Shown here: positions 7,831 through 15,424 of the stretch, piece after piece
How the letters are laid out: each line of letters begins with the position of its first letter
How positions within the stretch are numbered: position 1 is the stretch's first letter
NCBI GenBank assembly: GCA_905233835.1
Contig: CAJOGB010000013.1
Span: 3,942 to 26,571, forward strand
Direction of reading: 5' to 3'
DNA from: an uncultured Lachnospiraceae bacterium
GTDB lineage: Bacteria > Bacillota > Clostridia > Lachnospirales > Lachnospiraceae
Length of the DNA stretch: 22,630 bases
The notes under the pieces: generated by a model
What the model was told of the DNA's origin: nothing
What the model saw: the letters and a program-made list of their open reading frames with translations, nothing else
Database searches by the model: none
Program-made: the position numbers and the translations under genes

Positions 7831-8292
7831 ATGAGTCAGGTAACAGAATACAGCGAAAAGGTTATGGATCATTTCACAAACCCAAGAAACGTGGGAGAGA
7901 TTGAAGATGCTTCCGGCGTGGGTACCGTAGGAAATGCAAAGTGCGGCGATATCATGAGAATGTATTTGGATATCGATGAAAACCATATTGTTCGTGAAGC
8001 AAAGTTTAAAACCTTCGGATGCGGAGCAGCGGTAGCTACCAGTTCCATGGCCACCGAACTTGTAAAAGGAAAGAGCGTAGAAGAAGCACTAAAGGTAACC
8101 AATAAAGCTGTAATGGAAGCCTTGGACGGACTTCCACCTGTAAAGGTACACTGTTCTTTGTTGGCAGAGCAAGCAATTCATGCGGCACTATGGGATTATG
8201 CAGAGAAGAATGGTATAGTGATAGAAGGACTGACTCCGCCGGTAAACGATATCGACGAGACAGAAGAATTTTATCAGATGCAGGGAGAATAG
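7831..8292 (+). CDS. nifU: Fe-S cluster assembly scaffold NifU/IscU
   Basis: The protein has 153 residues and consists of the IscU-like scaffold domain only, without the C-terminal Nfu part of long NifU proteins. The three cluster-ligand cysteines are present: Cys38 in GNAKCGD (with Asp40), Cys64 in FGCGAAVATSS, and Cys108 in VHCSLLAEQAI. It receives sulfur from NifS and iron to build a cluster for transfer to apoproteins in the cytoplasm. The LPPVK(V/I)HCS stretch just before the third cysteine is where Hsc70-type chaperones bind IscU in proteobacteria. The start follows AAGGAG by a short spacer. The stop is 3 bases before the next ATG, so it is tightly coupled to rrf2. Confidence 0.95.
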   Translation: MSQVTEYSEKVMDHFTNPRNVGEIEDASGVGTVGNAKCGDIMRMYLDIDENHIVREAKFKTFGCGAAVATSSMATELVKGKSVEEALKVTNKAVMEALDGLPPVKVHCSLLAEQAIHAALWDYAEKNGIVIEGLTPPVNDIDETEEFYQMQGE

Positions 8293-8295
8293 CAT

Positions 8296-8691
8296 ATGAT
8301 TTCAACGAAGGGACGTTATGCACTTCGTGTCATGATTGACATTGCCACAAACCAAAAGGATGGCTATGTGCCAATGAAGGATGTGGCTGCGAGACAGGAA
8401 TTGTCTTTAAAATACTTAGAACAAATCCTGCCACATCTTACCAAAAACAACCTTGTAAAAGGAATTCAGGGAAAGGGCGGCGGTTATCGTTTAACCCGTG
8501 AACCCGGGGAGTATACTGTAGGAGAAATCCTTCGATGTACGGAAAAAGATTTGGCACCGGTAAGCTGTCTTGCAAAGGGTGCGCCGAAGTGTGAACGGAA
8601 AAAGAAATGTAAAACAATTGCATTTTGGTCAGGACTGGATCAAGTGGTAAATGATTATATGAATTCAAAAACCCTGGCGGATTTGTTATAA
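8296..8691 (+). CDS. Rrf2/IscR-family Fe-S-sensing transcriptional regulator
   Basis: This 131-residue winged-helix regulator begins MISTKGRYALRVMIDIA, the typical Rrf2 opening. The recognition helix is in LSLKYLEQILPHL and the wing in GIQGKGGGYRL. Cys91, Cys99 and Cys105 in the loop after ILR resemble the three Fe-S ligands of IscR (spacing C-x7-C-x5-C here), so cluster sensing is likely; Cys81 is an extra one. It starts 3 bases after nifU stops and probably binds the palindrome in front of nifS, giving feedback control. The C-terminus ends abruptly at TLADLL, and a metY remnant starts at once. The deletion that removed most of metY may have trimmed the tail slightly. CymR, the cysteine regulator, is the alternative, but it lacks these cysteines. 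Confidence 0.9.
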   Translation: MISTKGRYALRVMIDIATNQKDGYVPMKDVAARQELSLKYLEQILPHLTKNNLVKGIQGKGGGYRLTREPGEYTVGEILRCTEKDLAPVSCLAKGAPKCERKKKCKTIAFWSGLDQVVNDYMNSKTLADLL

Positions 8692-8693
8692 AG

Positions 8694-8873
8694 AGTCTCG
8701 TGATTCATCCGGCATCCACCACGCATTCACAGCTTTCCGAGGAGGAGTTAAATGACCAGGGTATTTATCCAAATACCATTCGACTTTCCATCGGAACGGA
8801 ACATATTGATGATATTATTGCGGATCTTGAAAACGGATTTAGCGCAGTAAAATATTTAAAAAGAGTAATATAG
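8694..8873 (+). pseudogene. metY: O-acetylhomoserine (thiol)-lyase MetY, C-terminal remnant
   Basis: A frame running from the rrf2 stop to TAG 8871-8873 reads SLVIHPASTTHSQLSEEEL, then NTIRLSIGTEHIDDIIADLENGFSAV. This is the conserved last ~60 residues of MetY-type Cys/Met-metabolism PLP enzymes, which make homocysteine from O-acetylhomoserine and sulfide. Everything before it (about 360 codons, including the PLP lysine), the start codon and the ribosome site are missing. Similarity begins at the base after the rrf2 stop codon, so one deletion of about 1.1 kb could explain the structure. The fragment has no start and should not be made. It is followed by an AAAGGA ribosome site and cysK, suggesting that rrf2-metY-cysK was once one operon. 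Confidence 0.85.
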
Positions 8874-8888
8874 GAAAGGAACATTATC

Positions 8889-9801
8889 ATGTCAAACATT
8901 TACAAAGGAGCCGTTGGCTTAATCGGAAACACACCTTTAGTGGAGGTAACAAACATTGAAAAGGAACTTGGACTTAAAGCTACGATTTTAGTAAAGTTAG
9001 AGTACTTTAATCCCGCAGGAAGCGTTAAGGATCGTATTGCAAAGGCAATGATTGAAGACGCAGAACAGAAAGGTTTATTAAAGGAAGGCTCTGTCATTAT
9101 TGAGCCTACCTCAGGAAATACGGGTATCGGACTTGCAGCCATCGCTGCCGCAAAGGGATATCGTATCATTCTTACCATGCCGGAAACCATGAGTGTGGAA
9201 AGAAGAAATATCTTAAAAGCATACGGTGCAGAACTTGTTCTTACAGATGGCGCAAAGGGAATGAAGGGTGCTATCGCAAAGGCAGAAGAATTGGCAGAAA
9301 AGACTCCCAACAGCTTTATTCCGGGACAGTTTGTAAACCCTGCAAACCCTGCGTCCGGAAATCTGGAAGGATACCGACGGAAAGGTTGATATCTTTATCG
9401 CAGGTGTAGGTACCGGCGGAACCGTAACGGGAACCGGTGAATACTTAAAATCTCAGAATCCAAACGTAAAGGTTGTAGCCTTAGAGCCGGATGACTCTCC
9501 GGTACTTTCCGAGGGCAGACCGGGCAGCCATAAGATTCAGGGAATCGGCGCAGGATTCGTTCCGGATGTATTAAACACCGATGTTTATGACGAAATCTTC
9601 AGAGCAAAGAACGATGATGCGTTTGCTACCGCAAAACTTCTTGCAAAGAAGGAAGGCATCTTAGTAGGTATCTCCTCAGGAGCAGCGCTCTTTGGTGCCA
9701 TCGAACTTGCAAAGAGACCGGAAAATGAAGGAAAGACCATCGTTGCACTTCTTCCGGACAGCGGTGATCGTTACTACTCCACAGCATTATTTGCAGAATA
9801 A
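8889..9801 (+). pseudogene. cysK: Cysteine synthase A (O-acetylserine sulfhydrylase), frameshifted by a short deletion
   Basis: CysK makes cysteine from O-acetylserine and sulfide using PLP. ATG 8889 follows GGAAAGGA. The first frame carries IGNTPLVEV, the PLP lysine Lys47 in NPAGSVKDR, and TSGNTG (74-79), and runs to QFVNPANPA. There it jumps frame and ends at TGA 9387-9389. From base 9355 another frame continues PEIWKDTDGKVDIFIAGVGT through GTGGT, SGAALFGA and LLPDSGDRYYST to TAA 9799-9801. Intact proteins have about eight residues (xAHxxTTG) between NPANP and PEIW; only 4 bases remain here. The offset equals a loss of 2 mod 3, fitting 20 lost bases. Restoring 20 gives 310 residues, the normal length. 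The product would be truncated at 166 residues and inactive. A real mutation or a sequence error are both possible. Confidence 0.92.
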
Positions 9802-9835
9802 TAATCTTCCATTATATATACTTTTCATACTTAAA

Positions 9836-9873
9836 AAAAGAGAAACGACTAATTTAAGCCGTTTCTCTTTTGC
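9836..9873 (+). terminator. Rho-independent terminator after cysK
   Basis: A 12-base stem AAAAGAGAAACG (9836-9847) pairs with 9860-9871, with further pairing inside the 12-base loop, and ends in a T run. It closes the nifS-to-cysK operon. Its distal T run overlaps the -35 of the next promoter. Confidence 0.85.
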
Positions 9874-9899
9874 ATTTTTTGTATTTGTTATGATACAAT
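9870..9899 (+). promoter_or_regulatory. Promoter of the binding-protein gene, start site almost at the ATG
   Basis: A -35 TTGCAT (9870-9875), 18-base spacer and extended -10 TG-A-TACAAT (9891-9899) would start RNA near 9906, about three bases before ATG 9909. No ribosome site is visible between them, so the message would be nearly leaderless. Confidence 0.6.
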
Positions 9900-9908
9900 G
9901 AAAAGATT

Positions 9909-10955
9909 ATGAAAAGAAAACTGATTATTGCCGTTTTAACGGCGGCAATGATTTTAACTGTTTTTTCCGGATGCGTCGAACAAGAGACTCCGGTAAAAGA
10001 ACAAAAAACGGAAACTAAGGAAGAAACAAGAAAAGATGTGGGGTCGGATATTTTAAACAAAACCGACCACTTAAACATCGCCTTACAACCCATTCCCGGA
10101 TATCTTCCCATGACGGTGTTACAGGATAAGGGCTGGTTGGAAGAGGCCTTAGCCGAAGCGGGATTCGAAAACGTGGAGGTAACCTTTACGGAGTTTGAAT
10201 CCGGTCCTTCCGAGAATCAGGCCTTTAACTATGGCTCCATTGATGTGGCGGTAATGGGAAATGTGCCTACGATAACCGGTGCTGCAGCCAACGGTCACAG
10301 AGCCATTATCGGTGTAGCCTATAACGGTGAAAAGACAGAAGCTGTATTGGTTTCACCGAATTCCGACATCAGTTCCGTGCAGGAATTAAAAGGAAAACGA
10401 ATCGGATTGGTTATGGGCTCCATCGCCGAGGATTATTTGGAGCGACTTTCCAAAAAGGAAGGAATCAGACACGAAGATGCGACGCTTATCGATACGGAAT
10501 TATCCAAACAGTTGGATGCTTTATCCTCCGGAAAAGTGGATGCCATCGCCACATGGCAGCCCAATATCGCAAAAGCCGAGGCCCAGGGTGTGGGACGAGT
10601 TTTGGTGGATGCTACCGGGGTATACAAATGCGAGAACTTAATGTCCGCCAATAAAGAGTATGCGGATTTGAATCCGGATATTGTTAGCATCTTTTTGGAG
10701 CAGTACAAAAGAGCATGTGAAGAAGTTTCAAAGAATCTTGATAAGTATGCTTCAGAGTACGCAAGCAAATACGGTTTGAGCGGCGATATCGTTTTATCGA
10801 CTCTTAAAGATATGAATTTTCAAGTAGTCATTAACGAAGACGACATTGAAGACTTCCAGCAGACTGCGGATTGGTTGTATGTATCCGGAGCCCTTTCCGA
10901 AGAATTGGATATTCATGATATCGTGGATACTTCCTTTGTTGATACTTTAAAATAA
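9909..10955 (+). CDS. Orphan ABC-type substrate-binding lipoprotein, SsuA/TauA/NrtA-like
   Basis: The 348-residue protein has a lipoprotein signal: basic MKRK, a hydrophobic stretch and Cys22 in VFSGC, so it should be anchored outside the cell membrane. A charged linker at about 25-45 follows. The mature part is a type-2 periplasmic-binding fold of the sulfonate/nitrate/taurine class: HLNIALQPIPGYLPMTVLQD, then FESGPSENQAFNYGSIDVAVMG (in two pieces around residue 105) and KGKRIGLVMGS near 165. ATWQPNIAKA near 218 matches the class's W.P motif. Ligands in this class include sulfonates, thiamine precursors and nitrate; the ligand here is unknown. No permease or ATPase gene is adjacent, which is unusual. 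There is no Shine-Dalgarno sequence before ATG 9909. Position beside damaged sulfur genes hints at organosulfur uptake, but this is inference. Confidence 0.85.
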   Translation: MKRKLIIAVLTAAMILTVFSGCVEQETPVKEQKTETKEETRKDVGSDILNKTDHLNIALQPIPGYLPMTVLQDKGWLEEALAEAGFENVEVTFTEFESGPSENQAFNYGSIDVAVMGNVPTITGAAANGHRAIIGVAYNGEKTEAVLVSPNSDISSVQELKGKRIGLVMGSIAEDYLERLSKKEGIRHEDATLIDTELSKQLDALSSGKVDAIATWQPNIAKAEAQGVGRVLVDATGVYKCENLMSANKEYADLNPDIVSIFLEQYKRACEEVSKNLDKYASEYASKYGLSGDIVLSTLKDMNFQVVINEDDIEDFQQTADWLYVSGALSEELDIHDIVDTSFVDTLK

Positions 10956-10961
10956 TATAAA

Positions 10962-11002
10962 AAAAGACGGTTCTTTGAGGGGTCACCTCAGAACCGTCTT
11001 TT
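10962..11002. terminator. Bidirectional terminator overlapping the end of the minus-strand gene
   Basis: AAAAGACGGTTCT (10962-10974) pairs perfectly with 10990-11002, with an inner GAGG/CCTC stem. T runs follow on both strands. The stop codon of the minus-strand giant gene (10985-10983) lies in the hairpin loop, so that gene's last residues (KTVLR) are encoded in one arm. Confidence 0.9.
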
Positions 11003-14000
11003 CTATTTTATTTAAGTTTTTCATAGCCGTGGAAAGCATAAGCTTAATACGGTTTAACTGGTTTACTTCGGATGCACCCGGATCGTAGTCGATGGCTGCG
11101 ATATTGGCATTCGGGTTTTCGTGACGAAGTTTTTTGATAACACCTTTTCCTACCACGTGGTTCGGCAAACATCCGAAAGGTTGGATGCAGACAATATTTG
11201 AAGCACCGTCTTCAATAAGCTCCAACATTTCTCCGGTTAAGAACCAACCTTCACCGGTTTGGTTTCCGATGGAAACAATGGGCTCTGCTTTCTTTGCAAG
11301 CACTTCAATATGAGCCGGCGGTGTAAATCGCTCAGACTCTTCAAAGGCATGACGCGCTTCTTTTCTTAACCATTCAAAGAAGTTGATAAGCATATTGTTT
11401 AAACGCTGAGACTTTTTGGAATTTCCAAGGTTTTCTGTTCTAAAGTTTGTGTTGTAGCAGCAGTACAATAAGAAGTCCGTTAAGTCCGGAACAACCGCTT
11501 CGGCGCCTTCGGCTTCTAACAAGTCTACCAATTGGTTATTAGCGGCCGGATGGAATTTAACTAGGATTTCACCTACCACACCGACACGAGGTTTCTTTAC
11601 ATCCCGAAGAGGGAGAGTATCGAAGTCATGGATGATATCGCGGCACATCTTTTTATACTTTCTGTGAGAAAGGATGTGGTCTGCGGTAACAAATTTTAAG
11701 ACCTCTTTTTTCCACTTTTCGTGAAGCTCGTTTGCACTTCCTTCCACCAATTCGTAAGGTCTGGTGCGATACAAGCAACGCATAAAGATATCGCCGAAGA
11801 TCAGCGCATACAAACCGTGCTGTAAAAGCTTTGGTGTAAAGGTAAATCCCGGGTTTTTCTCCAAACCTACCATATTAATGGAGATTACCGGTACATCCGG
11901 ATATCCGGCTTTGTTTAATGCTCGACGAATGAATCCGATGTAGTTTGATGCACGGCATCCGCCACCGGTCTGGGAAATTAAAATGGCGGTACGGCTCATA
12001 TCATATTCACCGCTTTTTACCGCTGCCATCAACTGTCCTACAACGATAAGAGAAGGATAGCAGGCGTCGTTATTTACAAATTTTAATCCCACGTCCACAC
12101 ATTCACGGGAAGGAATTTCCGGTACCACTAAGTTATAGCCTGCGGCATTAAATGCAGGGGCTAAAAGTTCAAAGTGAATGGGTGACATTTCCGGACAAAG
12201 GATGGTGTAATTTTTCTTCATTTCCTTTGTAAAGATGATACGGTTATAGTTGGCCGGTTTAATTTCACGAACCACTTTTCTGCGGTCACGTACACGAATA
12301 GCTGCAAGAAGAGAGCGGATTCGAATACGGGCAGCACCCAAGTTATTTACTTCATCAATCTTTAAACAGGTATAGATTTTTCCGGAACCCGTTAAGATAT
12401 CGGATACGCAGTCGGTGGTTACCGCATCAAGTCCGCATCCGAAGGAGTTTAACTGAATCACATCCAAATTATCTGTTTTCTTTACGTAGTTGGCAGCGGA
12501 ATACATTCTGGAATGGAACATCCACTGATCCATAACGATAAGAGGTCTTTCCAATTCACCTAAGTGAGAAATGGAATCTTCCGTAAGAACCGCCATACCA
12601 TAGGAAGTAATGAGTTCCGGAATACCGTGATTGATTTCCGGATCCACATGGTAGGGGCGACCGCAAAGTACGATACCGCGACGCCCGGTTTCTTTTAAGT
12701 AGTTTAATACTTCTTCACCCTTTGCCATCATTTCGTTTCTGAAGGATTCCTGTTCCGCCCATGCTTTTTTACATGCGGCACGAACTTCTCCTTCGGAGAT
12801 GGAAAACTCTTTAGCGAAGACCTTTACCAACTGATCGGCTAAAATCTTTTCGGTAGAGAAGGCCACAAAAGGATTCAAGAAGCGAATCTTTCCTGTGGTG
12901 ATTTCATCCACGTTATTTTTAATGTTTTCTGCATAGGATGTAACAATCGGACAGTTGTAGTGGTTGTTGGCGCCTTTAAACTCGTTACGTTCGTATGGTA
13001 CACAAGGGTAGAAGATGGTTTTTACGCCGTTGTTGATAAGCCACTGTACATGTCCGTGAGCTAACTTTGCGGGATAGCATTCGGACTCACTTGGAATGGA
13101 TTCAATACCAAGTTCGTATACCGCACGGGTAGAACGGGGAGATAACTTTACGGAAAATCCAAGCTCATGGAAAAATGTGGCCCAGTACGGATAGTTTTCG
13201 TAAAGGTTTAACACTCTCGGAATACCGATGACGCCGCGAGGTGCTTCGTCTGCCGGAATGGATTTATATTTAAAGAGTCTCTTATATTTATAGTCGTAAA
13301 GGTTTGGAATGTTTTCCTTATTCTTTTCTTTTCCAAGACCTCTCTCACAACGGTTTCCGGTAATAAATTTACGATCGTTTCCGAAGTCGTTAATGGTAAG
13401 TAAGCAGTGGTTGTTACATCCCTGACAACGGGTAAGGCTTGTTTCAAAGGTAAGATTTAAAATCTCATCCATGGAAAGCATGGTAGAGGTTTTGTTATCT
13501 TCGTAGCGCTCTTTTGCAATTAGGGCCGCACCGAAGGCACCCATGATTCCTGCGATGTCCGGACGGATGGCTTCCACACCGGAAATCTTTTCAAAGGAAC
13601 GAAGAACCGCGTCGTTATAGAAGGTACCACCCTGAACCACCACGTGATTTCCCAAATCCTTTGCGTCGGAAAGCTTGATAACCTTAAACAACGCATTTTT
13701 GATAACGGAATAAGCAAGTCCGGAAGAAATATCTGCAACAGATGCGCCTTCCTTCTGGGCCTGTTTTACTTTTGAATTCATAAATACGGTACATCTGGTA
13801 CCAAGGTCGATGGGGTGCTTTGCGAAAAGCGCCTCTTTTGCAAAATCACGAACGGAGTAGTTTAAGGATTTTGCAAAGGTTTCGATAAAGGATCCGCATC
13901 CGGAAGAGCAGGCTTCGTTTAGCTGAACGCTATCTACGGTGTTATCCTTAATCTTGATGCATTTCATATCCTGACCGCCGATGTCTAAGATGCAGTCAAC

Positions 14001-15245
14001 TTCCGGATCGAAAAATGCAGCCGCGTAGTAGTGGGCAACGGTTTCCACTTCACCGTCGTCTAACTGGAATGCGGACTTTAAAAGTGCCTCGCCGTAACCG
14101 GTGGAGCAGGAGTGGACGATATTAGCGTCCTTCGGAAGACGGTCGCTTATTTCCTTCATTGCACGAATGGAGGTCATAAGCGGGCTTCCGTTATTGTTAT
14201 CATAGAAAGAGTAAAGTAAAGATCCGTCTTCGCCAACGAGGGCCACCTTTGTGGTGGTACTTCCCGCATCGATACCTAAGTAGCAGTTTCCGCTGTAGGT
14301 GGAAAGGTCTCCGGTTTTTACGTGGCTTCCGTTATGACGTTTAGAGAATTTTTCGTATGCCTTCTCATCTTCAAAAAGCGGCTCCATACGTGCCACTTCA
14401 AATTCCATGTGAAGTTGTCCGGATAACTTTTCCAAGATAACGGAAAGTTTTTGGGAATGATCTCCTTTATAGTTTAAAGCAGAACCGATGGCCGCAAACA
14501 AATGAGAATTGTTTGGGATAATGGTATGCTCATCGTCTAATTTTAAAGTGCGAACAAAGGTCTCACGAAGCTGATCCAACAAGTGAAGAGGGCCGCCTAA
14601 GAATGCCACGTGTCCTCGAATCGGTTTACCACAGGCAAGACCGGAAATGGTCTGATTTACCACCGCCTGTAAAATGGAAGCGGATAAGTCTTCTCTGGTG
14701 GCGCCTTCGTTAATCAAAGGCTGGATGTCTGTCTTTGCGAATACGCCGCATCGAGCCGCGATAGGATAGATGGACTGATAGCTTTTTGCGTACTCATTTA
14801 AACCGGAGGCATCGGTCTGAATCAAAGATGCCATCTGGTCGATAAAGGAACCGGTACCGCCGGCACAGATTCCGTTCATTCGCTGTTCAACGTTTCCGTT
14901 CTCGAAGTAGATAATCTTTGCATCCTCACCACCAAGCTCAATGGCCACGTCCGTCTGGGGTGCATAGTGAGTAAGAGCGGTGGATACGGCGATTACTTCC
15001 TGGGTAAAAGGAATGTCTAAATGCTTTGCAAGGGTAAGTCCGCCGGAACCTGTGATGACAGGGTATACAACAGCGTCACCTGTGATTTTATACGCATCTT
15101 CCATTAATCCTTTTAGGGTTTCACGAATATTTGCAAAATGTCTCTTGTAGTCAGAGAAAATCAGATTATCGTTTTCGTCTAAAAAGGCTACCTTTACCGT
15201 GGTAGAACCGATATCAATTCCTACTTTGTAGAACGTTTTACTCAT
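10983..15245 (-). CDS. Giant acyl-CoA dehydratase activase / HgdB-like reductase fusion
   Basis: The protein has 1420 residues. Two BadF/BadG-type ASKHA ATPase domains come first: GIDIGSTTVK (9-18) with Cys127 in NGICAGGTGSF and Cys166 in AARCGVFAKTD, then GIDAGSTTTK (324-333) with Cys446 and Cys485. These cysteines correspond to the pair that holds the [4Fe-4S] cluster in 2-hydroxyglutaryl-CoA dehydratase activator HgdC. A DUF2229 region follows with Cys607, Cys610, Cys614 and Cys633. The rest resembles HgdB/DUF2229 cluster-binding modules (SECYPAK near 721, FYPCVPYE near 746). Such activators use ATP to drive very low-potential electron transfer. The fused form is widespread in anaerobic Firmicutes, but its substrate is not established as far as I know. 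The start follows AAAGG. The gene stands alone, without a dehydratase partner nearby. Confidence 0.88.
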   Translation of the reverse strand: MSKTFYKVGIDIGSTTVKVAFLDENDNLIFSDYKRHFANIRETLKGLMEDAYKITGDAVVYPVITGSGGLTLAKHLDIPFTQEVIAVSTALTHYAPQTDVAIELGGEDAKIIYFENGNVEQRMNGICAGGTGSFIDQMASLIQTDASGLNEYAKSYQSIYPIAARCGVFAKTDIQPLINEGATREDLSASILQAVVNQTISGLACGKPIRGHVAFLGGPLHLLDQLRETFVRTLKLDDEHTIIPNNSHLFAAIGSALNYKGDHSQKLSVILEKLSGQLHMEFEVARMEPLFEDEKAYEKFSKRHNGSHVKTGDLSTYSGNCYLGIDAGSTTTKVALVGEDGSLLYSFYDNNNGSPLMTSIRAMKEISDRLPKDANIVHSCSTGYGEALLKSAFQLDDGEVETVAHYYAAAFFDPEVDCILDIGGQDMKCIKIKDNTVDSVQLNEACSSGCGSFIETFAKSLNYSVRDFAKEALFAKHPIDLGTRCTVFMNSKVKQAQKEGASVADISSGLAYSVIKNALFKVIKLSDAKDLGNHVVVQGGTFYNDAVLRSFEKISGVEAIRPDIAGIMGAFGAALIAKERYEDNKTSTMLSMDEILNLTFETSLTRCQGCNNHCLLTINDFGNDRKFITGNRCERGLGKEKNKENIPNLYDYKYKRLFKYKSIPADEAPRGVIGIPRVLNLYENYPYWATFFHELGFSVKLSPRSTRAVYELGIESIPSESECYPAKLAHGHVQWLINNGVKTIFYPCVPYERNEFKGANNHYNCPIVTSYAENIKNNVDEITTGKIRFLNPFVAFSTEKILADQLVKVFAKEFSISEGEVRAACKKAWAEQESFRNEMMAKGEEVLNYLKETGRRGIVLCGRPYHVDPEINHGIPELITSYGMAVLTEDSISHLGELERPLIVMDQWMFHSRMYSAANYVKKTDNLDVIQLNSFGCGLDAVTTDCVSDILTGSGKIYTCLKIDEVNNLGAARIRIRSLLAAIRVRDRRKVVREIKPANYNRIIFTKEMKKNYTILCPEMSPIHFELLAPAFNAAGYNLVVPEIPSRECVDVGLKFVNNDACYPSLIVVGQLMAAVKSGEYDMSRTAILISQTGGGCRASNYIGFIRRALNKAGYPDVPVISINMVGLEKNPGFTFTPKLLQHGLYALIFGDIFMRCLYRTRPYELVEGSANELHEKWKKEVLKFVTADHILSHRKYKKMCRDIIHDFDTLPLRDVKKPRVGVVGEILVKFHPAANNQLVDLLEAEGAEAVVPDLTDFLLYCCYNTNFRTENLGNSKKSQRLNNMLINFFEWLRKEARHAFEESERFTPPAHIEVLAKKAEPIVSIGNQTGEGWFLTGEMLELIEDGASNIVCIQPFGCLPNHVVGKGVIKKLRHENPNANIAAIDYDPGASEVNQLNRIKLMLSTAMKNLNKIEKTVLR

Positions 15246-15279
15246 AAAAATACCTTTCTGTTCGTTTCAAATCTTTCCT

Positions 15280-15308
15280 ATTATAAAAAGGGGGGTGAAA
15301 AAAAACAA
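15280..15308 (-). promoter_or_regulatory. Promoter for the giant activase gene
   Basis: On the minus strand a -35 TTGTTT (15308-15303), 17-base spacer and perfect -10 TATAAT (15285-15280) place the RNA start near 15273, about 28 bases before the ATG. It is divergent from the promoter at 15361-15389. Confidence 0.6.
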
Positions 15309-15360
15309 CTGACAAAATGTAAAGTTTGTATTTTTTGAAGGAAGGATTCTTTGTGATTTC

Positions 15361-15389
15361 TTGACAAAGAAGGCGCTTGACCATATACT
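15361..15389 (+). promoter_or_regulatory. Strong sigma-A promoter for the rhomboid-like/glnS/DUF2225 operon
   Basis: A consensus -35 TTGACA (15361-15366), 17-base spacer and -10 TATACT (15384-15389) are followed by AAGGAG (15414-15419) and ATG 15425. No T-box or other leader structure fits in the roughly 30-base leader. Confidence 0.88.
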
Positions 15390-15424
15390 AAAGACTGACT
15401 TTTTGTGTGACTTAAGGAGTTTTC

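Noticed and set aside
8036..8323. Minus-strand open frame opposite nifU and the start of rrf2
   Set aside because: It is antisense to strongly conserved scaffold codons, with no ribosome site.
8692..8888. Riboswitch or T-box leader between rrf2 and cysK
   Set aside because: The stretch translates fully into the MetY C-terminus, so it is coding relic, not a leader RNA.
15309..15330. Short inverted repeat ACAAA...TTTGT between the divergent promoters
   Set aside because: Five-base A/T-rich arms are expected by chance in such sequence.
15390..15424. T-box or other leader control of the glnS operon
   Set aside because: The predicted leader is only about 30 bases, too short for a T-box, and no T-box motif is seen.
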